Source: JBFXAN01 sp050184225 (lineage in GTDB: Bacteria > Chloroflexota > Dehalococcoidia > CAUJGQ01). From it: a stretch of 64,000 nt of DNA. A model generated the notes under the pieces. That model was not told the origin of the DNA. It saw only the letters and a list, made by a program, of their open reading frames with translations, and made no database searches. A program made the translations under genes and the position numbers. Below are positions 1 through 6,787 of this stretch, piece after piece (the stretch's first letter is position 1; each line of letters starts with the position of its first letter). The DNA is taken from contig JBFXAN010000007.1 of assembly GCA_050184225.1 (NCBI GenBank), positions 5,215-69,214 on the forward strand. Reading direction: 5' to 3'.

Positions 1-627
1 ACGCACAACCGTTGCGGGGGCGCGGTATTAACCGTGGAGGACACCGCCGCCGTTGCCGAGGTCGCGCATCAGCAGGGCGCGGCAGTGCATCTCGACGGCG
101 CCCGTATCTTCAACGCCGCTGTCGCGCTCCGCATCCCGGCGCGTGACCTGACCGCGCCCGCCGACAGTGTCACCTTCTGTCTCTCGAAGGGGCTGTCGGC
201 GCCGGTCGGCTCGTTGCTCTGTGGCAGCCAGGCGTTCATCGATCGCGCCCGCCGCAATCGGAAGATGCTCGGCGGCGGCATGCGCCAGGCGGGCATCCTC
301 GCGGCGGCGGGACTGGTCGCGCTGGACTCGATGATCGACCGCCTTGCCGAGGATCATGATCATGCCGCGCTCCTTGCGCGCGGCCTCGCCGAGTTGCCCG
401 GCATTGATATCGATCCGGACGGAGTCCAGACAAACCTGGTGTTCTTCCGGCTGGTCGACGAACCGGCGGCAACGTTTAGTCAGCGGCTCAAGGAGGCCGG
501 CATCCTCGCCGGTGCGTCTGGTCCGCGGAGCATTCGCATGGTCACCCACTACGGCATCGAGCGTCGCCACATCGACGAGACGCTCGCACGCATGTCCCGC
601 GTCACGAGAGCAGCGATCACGGTATGA
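1..627 (+). CDS. ltaE: L-threonine aldolase (beta-eliminating lyase family), 5' truncated by window edge
   Basis: A PLP-dependent fold-type I enzyme that cleaves L-threonine or L-allo-threonine to glycine and acetaldehyde in the cytoplasm. The reading frame is open from base 1, and the first residues (THNRCGG) match the family's THN..GG segment, so the gene starts upstream of the window. A lysine in CLSKGLSAPVGS, near residue 64 of the visible part, fits the Schiff-base lysine. About 208 residues of a family that usually has 340-350 are visible. The stop overlaps the next start (ATGA at 624-627), so the two genes are probably co-transcribed. It belongs to the host chromosome, left of the mobile DNA. 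Allocation to threonine aldolase rather than a close relative is likely but not certain. Confidence 0.85.
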   Translation, partial: THNRCGGAVLTVEDTAAVAEVAHQQGAAVHLDGARIFNAAVALRIPARDLTAPADSVTFCLSKGLSAPVGSLLCGSQAFIDRARRNRKMLGGGMRQAGILAAAGLVALDSMIDRLAEDHDHAALLARGLAELPGIDIDPDGVQTNLVFFRLVDEPAATFSQRLKEAGILAGASGPRSIRMVTHYGIERRHIDETLARMSRVTRAAITV

Positions 628-1343
628 AGCGACTCCTCATCATCTGCGCCGCCGTATCGTTCTTTCTTGCCGGCTGCGGCAGTACCGTCACCACCCAGGT
701 CATTCCCGTTCAGACGCCCCTTCCCGAACAGGAGGAGGCTGTCTATCGGGTTGAAGACAGTTCCGGCAATCAGATCGGACGCGCGATCTTCACGATCGCG
801 GCCGACGGGTCCGATCTGCGGCTGACCCAGGACTATGACTTCGGCGAGGGCCAGATCGACCGCAGCAGCGTCGTCGTCGATCGGGCGAGCATGCGGCCGC
901 GGTCGTCGGAACGGATGGTGGTTGACGAAACCCTGAACTACCGCACTGAGGCCGACTACAACGAGGACTCGGTCAGGGTCACCTTCGAGGGTGAGCAGGG
1001 CGAGCGACAGCGTGATGCCGACATCTCTGAAACAGCCTACGACAACCTCGAGTCGCTCTTTCTCTGGCGAACGATCGCCATGGGTGCGGGCGAAACGATC
1101 AGCTACGTCAACGTCGTCGTCGACCCCAAGCGCGGCACGATCAACCGGGCGCTCGGCACAATCGAGGTGTCCGGCCGCGAGCACGTGGAACTACCCTCGG
1201 GCACAGTCGAGGCGTGGCGGGTCGACTTCCGCTCGGCCGGCGTCACCAATCACGCGTGGTACTCGGTTGATGGCGATCACCAACTCGTCAAGTACGACAT
1301 TCAGCGTGGCCCAACGCTGGTCTTGGAACAGATATCGCCGTAA
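624..1343 (+). CDS. Secreted lipoprotein, DUF3108-like
   Basis: A 239-residue lipoprotein. The N terminus MKRLLIICAAVSFFLAGCGS carries a hydrophobic signal segment ending in a lipobox (LAGC), so the mature protein should be lipid-anchored outside the membrane. The body is beta-rich, with alternating charged strands and a GxxIGRA...D segment similar in pattern to DUF3108-type proteins. No enzyme motif is visible. It overlaps the upstream aldolase gene by 4 bases, which implies translational coupling. The next structure is the tRNA-Gly fragment, so this is the last intact chromosomal gene before the element. Function unknown. Confidence 0.75.
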   Translation: MKRLLIICAAVSFFLAGCGSTVTTQVIPVQTPLPEQEEAVYRVEDSSGNQIGRAIFTIAADGSDLRLTQDYDFGEGQIDRSSVVVDRASMRPRSSERMVVDETLNYRTEADYNEDSVRVTFEGEQGERQRDADISETAYDNLESLFLWRTIAMGAGETISYVNVVVDPKRGTINRALGTIEVSGREHVELPSGTVEAWRVDFRSAGVTNHAWYSVDGDHQLVKYDIQRGPTLVLEQISP

Positions 1344-1383
1344 TTGCCAATCGACCCGCCGATACGGTGTAATAGAAGGGCCA

Positions 1384-1420
1384 GCGGGGGTAGCTCAGTG
1401 GTAGAGCTCCTGCCTTCCAA
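1384..1420 (+). repeat. attL: 5' half of tRNA-Gly(TCC), left edge of element 1
   Basis: These 37 bases are identical to bases 1-37 of the complete tRNA-Gly at 52382-52456: acceptor strand, D arm, 5' anticodon stem and the loop. Identity begins exactly at the first tRNA base and stops at the end of the anticodon loop (core GCCTTCCAA, 1412-1420). What follows (CTAGCAGCAA) cannot close the anticodon or acceptor stem, so this copy is not a working tRNA. It is read as the original chromosomal 5' half, cut by integration. Confidence 0.93.
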
Positions 1421-1465
1421 CTAGCAGCAACGGCCCGAACTTAGCAGTCACACGGGTAGAGATTC

Positions 1466-1492
1466 AAAACCGTTCCCTCGGGAGCGGTTTTT
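1466..1492 (+). terminator. Rho-independent terminator
   Basis: The stem AAACCGTTCCC pairs with GGGAGCGGTTT around a very short loop and is followed by a T run. It lies between the att site and the integrase, so it would stop read-through from the lipoprotein gene or the tRNA promoter into the element. Confidence 0.7.
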
Positions 1493-1506
1493 CTGTTGCC
1501 CGACTC

Positions 1507-1550
1507 CCTGCCTTCCATCACGGTGTCCACACGTGATCGTCACGTGATCG
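1507..1550 (+). repeat. Core-like site and CACGTGATCG direct repeats upstream of integrase
   Basis: CCTGCCTTCCA at 1507-1517 repeats 11 bases of the tRNA anticodon arm. The sequence CACGTGATCG then occurs twice in direct orientation (1530-1539 and 1541-1550). The position between the att core and the integrase start suits arm-type integrase binding sites. This is inferred from position and repetition only. Confidence 0.45.
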
Positions 1551-1590
1551 CTACGGGTGGGTTGGAAAACGCTGCCGGAGGAGATTCCCT

Positions 1591-2640
1591 ATGAGCATGC
1601 AGGATCAACACAACGGCGTCGAGCGCGAGCACATCGGCCTGCCACTGAAGGGCTATCTACGCCTGTATGACGCCCAACTGCGCGCCGAACGCAAGGCCGC
1701 CAAGACGATCCAGGTGTACGGCTACGTCCTGGGCAAGTTCGAGCAGTGGCTTGCGACAGAGCATGGCCGACCTCCGACGCTGGCTGACTTTCGGGCTGAC
1801 CAGGCCCGGTTCTTCATGGTTGCCGTCCAGGAGAAGCCGAAGTGGGAGGGACACCCGACGCTCGCCGGTGTCACACCCGATGGTATCGCTGGGGCCACGC
1901 TCCATCTCTATGTGCGCACGCTCAAGACGTTCGGCGCGTGGCTCGCTCGCGAAGGCTGCCTACCGGCAAATCCGGTAGAGATGCTGCGGCTGCCGCAGGT
2001 CGAGCAGAAGCAGCTTGTGCCGCTGACCGAGGAGGAGGAGCGCCGCCTGCTCGGCGCATACGATGACAATCAGCCGGTGGATTGCCGGGTCAAGGCGATC
2101 TTCCTGCTGATGCTTGATACCGGGCTGCGACGCGCCGAGGTCATCACGCTCAAGGACCGGAACGTCGACCTGGACAATGGCTTCCTCCTCGTCATGGGCA
2201 AGGGACGCAAGGAGCGGTCGGTACCATTCGGCTTTACGACCGAGAAAGTGCTGCGCAAGTACGCGACCTTCTTCCGCCCGGACCCGGCCGATCCGACTGT
2301 CGATGAGTTCTTCCTCTCTCCCGATGGCTATCCTCTCACCAGCAATGCCATTGTGATGATCTTCGCGCGGGCGCGGAAGCGCACAGGGATCGCCCGGCTC
2401 CACCCGCATCTTCTGCGGCATACCTACGGCATCCGTGCTCAGGAGAGCGATATGCCCACAATCACGCTCCAGCACTATATGGGGCACTCCTCGTCAAAGG
2501 TGACGGAACGCTATGTGCACGCAGCGCAGAGCGAAAAGCTCAAACGAGCACGCGGGTATTCGCCGATTGATCAGCTTGGGCTCCGCGTAAAGAGTGTCGT
2601 GAGGGGAGGCAATGGGAGACCGGGTCGCGGTCGTAGGTAG
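1591..2640 (+). CDS. Tyrosine recombinase / integrase of element 1
   Basis: A 349-residue site-specific recombinase that would integrate and excise element 1 at tRNA-Gly. The N-terminal half is a SAM-like core-binding domain (about residues 15-130). The C-terminal catalytic domain shows the family residues: Arg in DTGLRRAEV, HPHLLRHTYG (H..R), a later His in YMGHSS and the Tyr in TERYVH. It starts at an ATG preceded by GGAGGAG and lies 170 bp from the att core, the usual integrase position. Unlike the integrase of element 2, it appears intact. Confidence 0.93.
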   Translation: MSMQDQHNGVEREHIGLPLKGYLRLYDAQLRAERKAAKTIQVYGYVLGKFEQWLATEHGRPPTLADFRADQARFFMVAVQEKPKWEGHPTLAGVTPDGIAGATLHLYVRTLKTFGAWLAREGCLPANPVEMLRLPQVEQKQLVPLTEEEERRLLGAYDDNQPVDCRVKAIFLLMLDTGLRRAEVITLKDRNVDLDNGFLLVMGKGRKERSVPFGFTTEKVLRKYATFFRPDPADPTVDEFFLSPDGYPLTSNAIVMIFARARKRTGIARLHPHLLRHTYGIRAQESDMPTITLQHYMGHSSSKVTERYVHAAQSEKLKRARGYSPIDQLGLRVKSVVRGGNGRPGRGRR

Positions 2641-2780
2641 CCGTCCGAGACGAAGCCAAAAGTCGAGACGGCTGGAAAGGATGTGATCGGCCATGCTATC
2701 CGCCTCCTGCCTACGACCGAACAGCGGCATTGTGCGGCGCACGGAATCAATAACAGAGCAATGCCCATTGCACGTAACAG

Positions 2781-2786
2781 TATAAT
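2781..2786 (+). promoter_or_regulatory. TATAAT -10 box, leaderless start at 2794
   Basis: A perfect TATAAT ends 7 nt before ATG 2794. This spacing places transcription start on or next to the start codon and is repeated in front of several other genes in the window. Confidence 0.5.
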
Positions 2787-2793
2787 GACACTA

Positions 2794-3258
2794 ATGTCCA
2801 TTGCGAAGGAGTTGCTGCCCTCTGTGCTTCCGATATCTCCGGTCGACGGTGCCGTGGTGCGCGTCGTGCATTACTACAACCTCGTAAGCATCGCCCAGGT
2901 CTGCAAGCTTCTCTCTGTCTTCCCCGGCTCTCTGGCCTATGCCCAGAAGCGGCTCAAACGGCTCACCGATCTGGGCTACCTGCAGGCGATCTACCTGCCG
3001 AAGACCACGCAGGCCGGCTATCTGGCGTGCGCGACCCCTGGAGAGAGGAGCCTGCCGATACAACTGATCAAACGAACGGACTCTTGGTGGAGGTGGGGAA
3101 GAATCGGACTCCCCTCTCACCCAGGTTCCAAGTCGCCGATTGCCCCCGCGTTTGCCGTCGAAATTGAAGCCGATTCGACTGCACTTGACTCCATCCGCAG
3201 GACCAAACCTGCTCGCACGCCGTGGTCCATCGCGGCGCCATCTGATCTGCTAAAATAG
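2794..3258 (+). pseudogene. Truncated replication-relaxation family paralogue
   Basis: Residues from about HYYNLVSIAQVCKLL to the KTTQAG segment match, in order and spacing, the N-terminal winged-helix part of the intact replication-relaxation protein at 48840-49748 (PGSLAYAQKRLKRLTDLGYL here, PGSLTWAQTKLKDLTEAGYL there). After about residue 80 the similarity ends and the rest is low-quality sequence, so the C-terminal domain is missing. The reading frame is open further upstream (from 2683), but ATG 2794 fits the -10 box. It may be a dead copy or a shortened DNA-binding regulator. Confidence 0.6.
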
Positions 3259-3268
3259 GTAATCAATT

Positions 3269-4267
3269 ATGGTCGAGCGCCCGAGAGGACATTCTAGACC
3301 TTACACCAAAGAGGATTCCGGTCTTGTTGACCATGCGACCGAGAGTTCAACGGAGCTTCTCGCTGAACTCAAGCCGTTCTGGCATACGATCTACGGCGAG
3401 CGGTCTGGGCTGCTCGGCCTCTTCTCTGGGCATCGAGACGGCCCGCGCCTCCGTGCACCCCGGGAAATCTACTTCATCTGGCCCAATGGCGTGCACTACG
3501 CCGCCGACTGGCTGGCGGATGAAGTCGCCGCAGGGCGCGATGTCTATCAGTGCGCCCATCTCCTCACGCGACCTCGACGGCGAAAACAGTATGCCGCGCC
3601 ACTGCGCTCCCTCTACGTCGATCTCGACCGCGCCGAGTTGCCCGCCGGCGCGCCAGCGCCGAGCGTGGTGGTCGAGTCCTCCCCGGGCCGCTGGCAATGC
3701 TACTGGCCGCTGACCGAACCGGTCGACCCACATCGCGGCGAGGATCTGAATCGGCGCCTCGCCTACGCCTTCGGGGCTGACCGATCGGGATGGGACCTCA
3801 CCCAGTTGCTCCGTCTCCCGGCGACCCCGAACCGGAAGTACTTGGAGGCGCCGCCCGTCCGCCTCCTCCAGCACTCGGACGTCCGCTTCGACCCGCTGGC
3901 GCTGGACGAGTCATTGCCCTCGGTCCCGACGGCGGCAACCGCCCGGGCCGCAGGTGTCGGCGTGGGCGATGCGACGGCCGCGCCGCTCGACATCGAAGGG
4001 CGCCTGTCCAAGGCCGCGATGCGCGTCATGACTGGCGAGTCGGTGAAGCGAACACCGGATGGACGGCTCGATCGGTCGGCATCACTGGTGTGGATGGCCC
4101 GCGTCTTATGCGGTGCGGGCGCGAGTCGACCGGCGATCATCGCGGCACTGGCCGAACGAGACGCCACCTTGGGCTGGCGGAAGTTCACTGATCGGCGCGA
4201 CGCCACCCCCCATTACCATCGGATCGTGGACGTGATCGAGCGAGGCACTCGGCCACAACGGTCTTGA
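3269..4267 (+). CDS. RepB-like primase / PrimPol-type replication protein
   Basis: A 332-residue protein similar in layout to RepB-family (AEP-fold) primases of plasmids and mobile elements, which would make primers for replication of the excised element. It has a metal-binding DxD (D118, D120 in SLYVDLDR), then VVESSPGRWQCYW, and a segment LTQLLRLPATPNRKY typical of the family. The C-terminal 80 residues (WMARVLCGAGAS...) look like a helical primase C-terminal domain. The next genes on the opposite strand are the XRE/ImmA pair, which converge on it. With the replication protein at 35149 it suggests that element 1 can replicate. Confidence 0.72.
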   Translation: MVERPRGHSRPYTKEDSGLVDHATESSTELLAELKPFWHTIYGERSGLLGLFSGHRDGPRLRAPREIYFIWPNGVHYAADWLADEVAAGRDVYQCAHLLTRPRRRKQYAAPLRSLYVDLDRAELPAGAPAPSVVVESSPGRWQCYWPLTEPVDPHRGEDLNRRLAYAFGADRSGWDLTQLLRLPATPNRKYLEAPPVRLLQHSDVRFDPLALDESLPSVPTAATARAAGVGVGDATAAPLDIEGRLSKAAMRVMTGESVKRTPDGRLDRSASLVWMARVLCGAGASRPAIIAALAERDATLGWRKFTDRRDATPHYHRIVDVIERGTRPQRS

Positions 4268-4434
4268 AGACCCTCGCACACCGTACCGCCGCGTCCCGGC
4301 GCTCCCCCCGTCCATTCTCGAATCTGCGCCAGCGGCCGCAGTACCCGTTTGTACCAGCCTGTGCCAACGAGTTGGCAAGCGATACCTGTGCGGCTCGCCG
4401 GGTCGGCTCGCGGCGGAGGACTCGTATGCGATCG

Positions 4435-4959
4435 CTAGCGTATGAGCTTTAGACGAGAAAGGCGGATGGTCATCGCTTCCGAACTGACGCCGTATCTCTG
4501 GGAAAGTCGATCAATAATATCTTCTATCTGAACATCTTCCGGGATTGACTGGAATTCTCGACTGATAGTATCTGCAGGCATGAGAAGTTCGGCCGCAAAC
4601 TGGTTAGCTTCAACCTCGCGTTCATTTATCGCCATACTAGATACGTCATTTCGGAATCCGATCGGAACGTACTCATCAACATGCATATCATCATCACTGT
4701 GCAGTAATAGGTGTCCGATTTCGTGCGCAATCGTGAAGCGTTTGCGTGTAAGCGGCTGCAAAGAGTTTACGCCGATGACGTTGACCGCATCCGGTCGTCG
4801 ATACGCCATACCAGAAAGAGACCCATCGAATGGTTCGTATCGAATGGTCGCACCAACCAGGCTGGCAAGTGCTTCCACCGGTACTGGTGGTTCGGTAACT
4901 CCTGCTTTGACGAGCAATTGCGTCGCGCGTTTCCGCGCGAGGGCATATCTAGCTGCCAT
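4435..4959 (-). CDS. ImmA/IrrE family metallopeptidase
   Basis: A 174-residue zinc peptidase of the ImmA/IrrE (M78) family. The motif AHEIGHLLLHSDDD contains HExxH. In ICEBs1 ImmA cleaves the repressor ImmR and so induces the element; in Deinococcus IrrE cleaves DdrO. It starts one base after the stop of the XRE gene at 4961, so the two form an operon of regulator and putative anti-repressor. The window has a second, unrelated ImmA copy at 21574. Target and trigger here are unknown. Confidence 0.88.
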   Translation of the reverse strand: MAARYALARKRATQLLVKAGVTEPPVPVEALASLVGATIRYEPFDGSLSGMAYRRPDAVNVIGVNSLQPLTRKRFTIAHEIGHLLLHSDDDMHVDEYVPIGFRNDVSSMAINEREVEANQFAAELLMPADTISREFQSIPEDVQIEDIIDRLSQRYGVSSEAMTIRLSRLKLIR

Positions 4960-4960
4960 G

Positions 4961-5296
4961 TTAACGCTCCTGATCCGCAGAATGTGCCGGCCCCATCACC
5001 CGCTCCGCCCATGCTCGTTTCTCGGGGTCCAGCGCACGCAGCTTCGAGCTATTCGGGGGTCCGCTCGGTGCGGCCCGCAGTGGCAGCAGGTCACCAACGC
5101 TGACGCCAAGTGCGTCGGCGAGGCGGATGAGCACGTGGATCTGCACCGGCTGGCGGCCCTTCTCGATGTTTGTGATGGAAGTTCGTGAGAGACCGACCGC
5201 ACGAGCGAGATCCTCCTGTGTAATCTTCGCAGCCTGGCGCGCCCGGCTGAGACGCGCGCCCAACTCCTTGTACATCGGCCCCTGCGGTGTTGCCAT
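4961..5296 (-). CDS. XRE family repressor
   Basis: A 111-residue protein with an N-terminal helix-turn-helix of the Cro/C1 type (RLSRARQAAKITQEDLARAVGLSRTSITNIEKGRQP, about residues 12-48, described here by its limits). It is likely the element repressor and the probable substrate of the adjacent ImmA-like peptidase, by analogy with ImmR/ImmA. A promoter on the minus strand, with -35 TTGACC (5325-5330) and -10 TATCCT (5303-5308) 16 bp apart, ends 6 nt before the ATG, so the mRNA should be leaderless or nearly so. Confidence 0.85.
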   Translation of the reverse strand: MATPQGPMYKELGARLSRARQAAKITQEDLARAVGLSRTSITNIEKGRQPVQIHVLIRLADALGVSVGDLLPLRAAPSGPPNSSKLRALDPEKRAWAERVMGPAHSADQER

Positions 5297-5302
5297 GCGA
5301 AT

Positions 5303-5330
5303 AGGATATCTGGGTGGGTTGTACGGTCAA
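5303..5330 (-). promoter_or_regulatory. Promoter of the XRE/ImmA operon
   Basis: Read on the minus strand: TTGACC, a 16-bp spacer, TATCCT, then 6 nt to the ATG at 5296. It faces away from the MBL operon that begins at 5531; the 230-bp gap between the two carries no gene. Confidence 0.55.
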
Positions 5331-5530
5331 CTGGGGAAACAGTTTCTCGTGGTGACATATGGCTTGGCACTGGTATTTTGACATCCACTCCAATATCCGC
5401 TACCCTCGCACAAATCAGTCGAGCTCACCGCGGACGCCGATGGGCGCCATACCCCTCACGCGGTGCGGTCGAGCCGCTGGTTCGCCTTTAATCATCGAAG
5501 TCCTCGCCGACGGCGGGACGAGGGGGCTCC

Positions 5531-6778
5531 ATGACCACGGCAGTCTTCCCAGATCAGGGGATTATCTTCTGGCCGGTCGGCACTGGCGATTCCACGACCA
5601 TCGTCTTCGACGAAGAGTGTGTCCTTCAGGTCGACCTTCACCACATGGCGGCAGCTGACGCAGAGGGCGCCGTGTGCTGCCCTGTAGTCGACCGTCTCCT
5701 AGAATCCCTGCCGCGTCGCGATGGGAAGCCTTACCTGGCGGTGTTTGCCCTCACCCACGCCGACCTCGATCATTGCAAGGGTTTCGGCGACCTGCTCGAC
5801 TCAGATGTTCTGGTTGGCGAAATATGGGCTACGCCGCGGCTTTGGCGCGAATATGCGGACGAGGCCGAGATGTGCGAGGACGCGCGGCGGTTCCATGAGG
5901 AGGCAGATCGTCGCGTGCAGGCATCGCTTGAGCACCTCGCGGCCTGGCGTGACGTCCCGAGCGGTGACCGAGTGCGCATCATCGGCTACGACACCGACGT
6001 GAACGACCCGAGCCATCCCTACAGTGTCCTGCCCGACGAGCAGCGCAGTTTCCCCGGGGACGTCGTCACCGTAGTTGATGGTGTGGATGTCGGGCACCGC
6101 TTCGAGGCTTTCATTCACGCGCCGTTCAAAGACGACTGCGCAGCGGCGCGCAACGACACGTCCTTGGCGATGCAGGTCACGCTCCGGAACGGCGAGACCG
6201 ACGGTCGCGTGCTACTATTCGGTGATCTGGCGTATCCCACGCTGCGACTCATCTTCGACAGGAGCGTGGAGGCAGGAAATGCGGACCGTCTCCAGTGGGA
6301 TGTGCTGCTCGCTCCGCACCACTGTAGCCGCAAAGTGATGTACGCCCCGGACGAGAACGGCGAGGAGGAGATGAAGCAAGATATCCTCGACGACTTCGAT
6401 GCTAGTCGGCAGGAACCAGCCTATGTCGTGGCAAGCTCCAACCCGGTGCCGGCAACGAACCAGCCGAGGGACAATCCGCCCCATGCAAAAGCGAAGGCGC
6501 GCTACCAGGAGCTGGGCATCGAGCAGTTCCTCTGCACGCAGGAGCACGGCAGTGTCGACGCCCCTCAACCTGCCGTGTTCGCGCTGGTGCCGGGCGTGGG
6601 CCTTGTGCTCCAGCCGATCGAGGCGGTCGAGAGTGAATCCCTGGGCAAAACAATGGCGAAGCTCGCCGCTGCGGCGGCCGGCGGGACCGGCACGCTGATC
6701 GCGACACAGGAGGCGCTGAAGCGAGCTCGCGGTACGGATGCCGCGCCGGTCAAGCCCGTGGGCTTCGGTGGGTCGTAG
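5531..6778 (+). CDS. Metallo-beta-lactamase-fold hydrolase, first gene of the E2-E1-JAB/patatin operon
   Basis: A 415-residue MBL-fold protein. The metal motif is T-H-A-D-L-D-H at residues 75-81 (H76, D78, D80, H81). Later metal-ligand candidates are the Asp in LLFGDLAYPT and the His pair in LLAPHHCSRK, as in ComEC-type and Ub-system-associated MBL proteins. No signal peptide is seen, so it should act in the cytoplasm. The C-terminal 60 residues are Ala-rich and poorly defined. It starts at an ATG after a GAGGGGG ribosome binding site, and the next gene begins 9 nt downstream. MBL-fold proteins have been noted beside E1/E2/JAB genes in surveys of prokaryotic ubiquitin-like systems. A nuclease or hydrolase role here is inference. 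Confidence 0.82.
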   Translation: MTTAVFPDQGIIFWPVGTGDSTTIVFDEECVLQVDLHHMAAADAEGAVCCPVVDRLLESLPRRDGKPYLAVFALTHADLDHCKGFGDLLDSDVLVGEIWATPRLWREYADEAEMCEDARRFHEEADRRVQASLEHLAAWRDVPSGDRVRIIGYDTDVNDPSHPYSVLPDEQRSFPGDVVTVVDGVDVGHRFEAFIHAPFKDDCAAARNDTSLAMQVTLRNGETDGRVLLFGDLAYPTLRLIFDRSVEAGNADRLQWDVLLAPHHCSRKVMYAPDENGEEEMKQDILDDFDASRQEPAYVVASSNPVPATNQPRDNPPHAKAKARYQELGIEQFLCTQEHGSVDAPQPAVFALVPGVGLVLQPIEAVESESLGKTMAKLAAAAAGGTGTLIATQEALKRARGTDAAPVKPVGFGGS

Positions 6779-6787
6779 CCGCGGAGA

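Noticed and set aside
1384..1500. A complete hybrid tRNA at the left att site
   Set aside because: No sequence after 1420 can pair with the anticodon stem or with the GCGGGGG acceptor strand.
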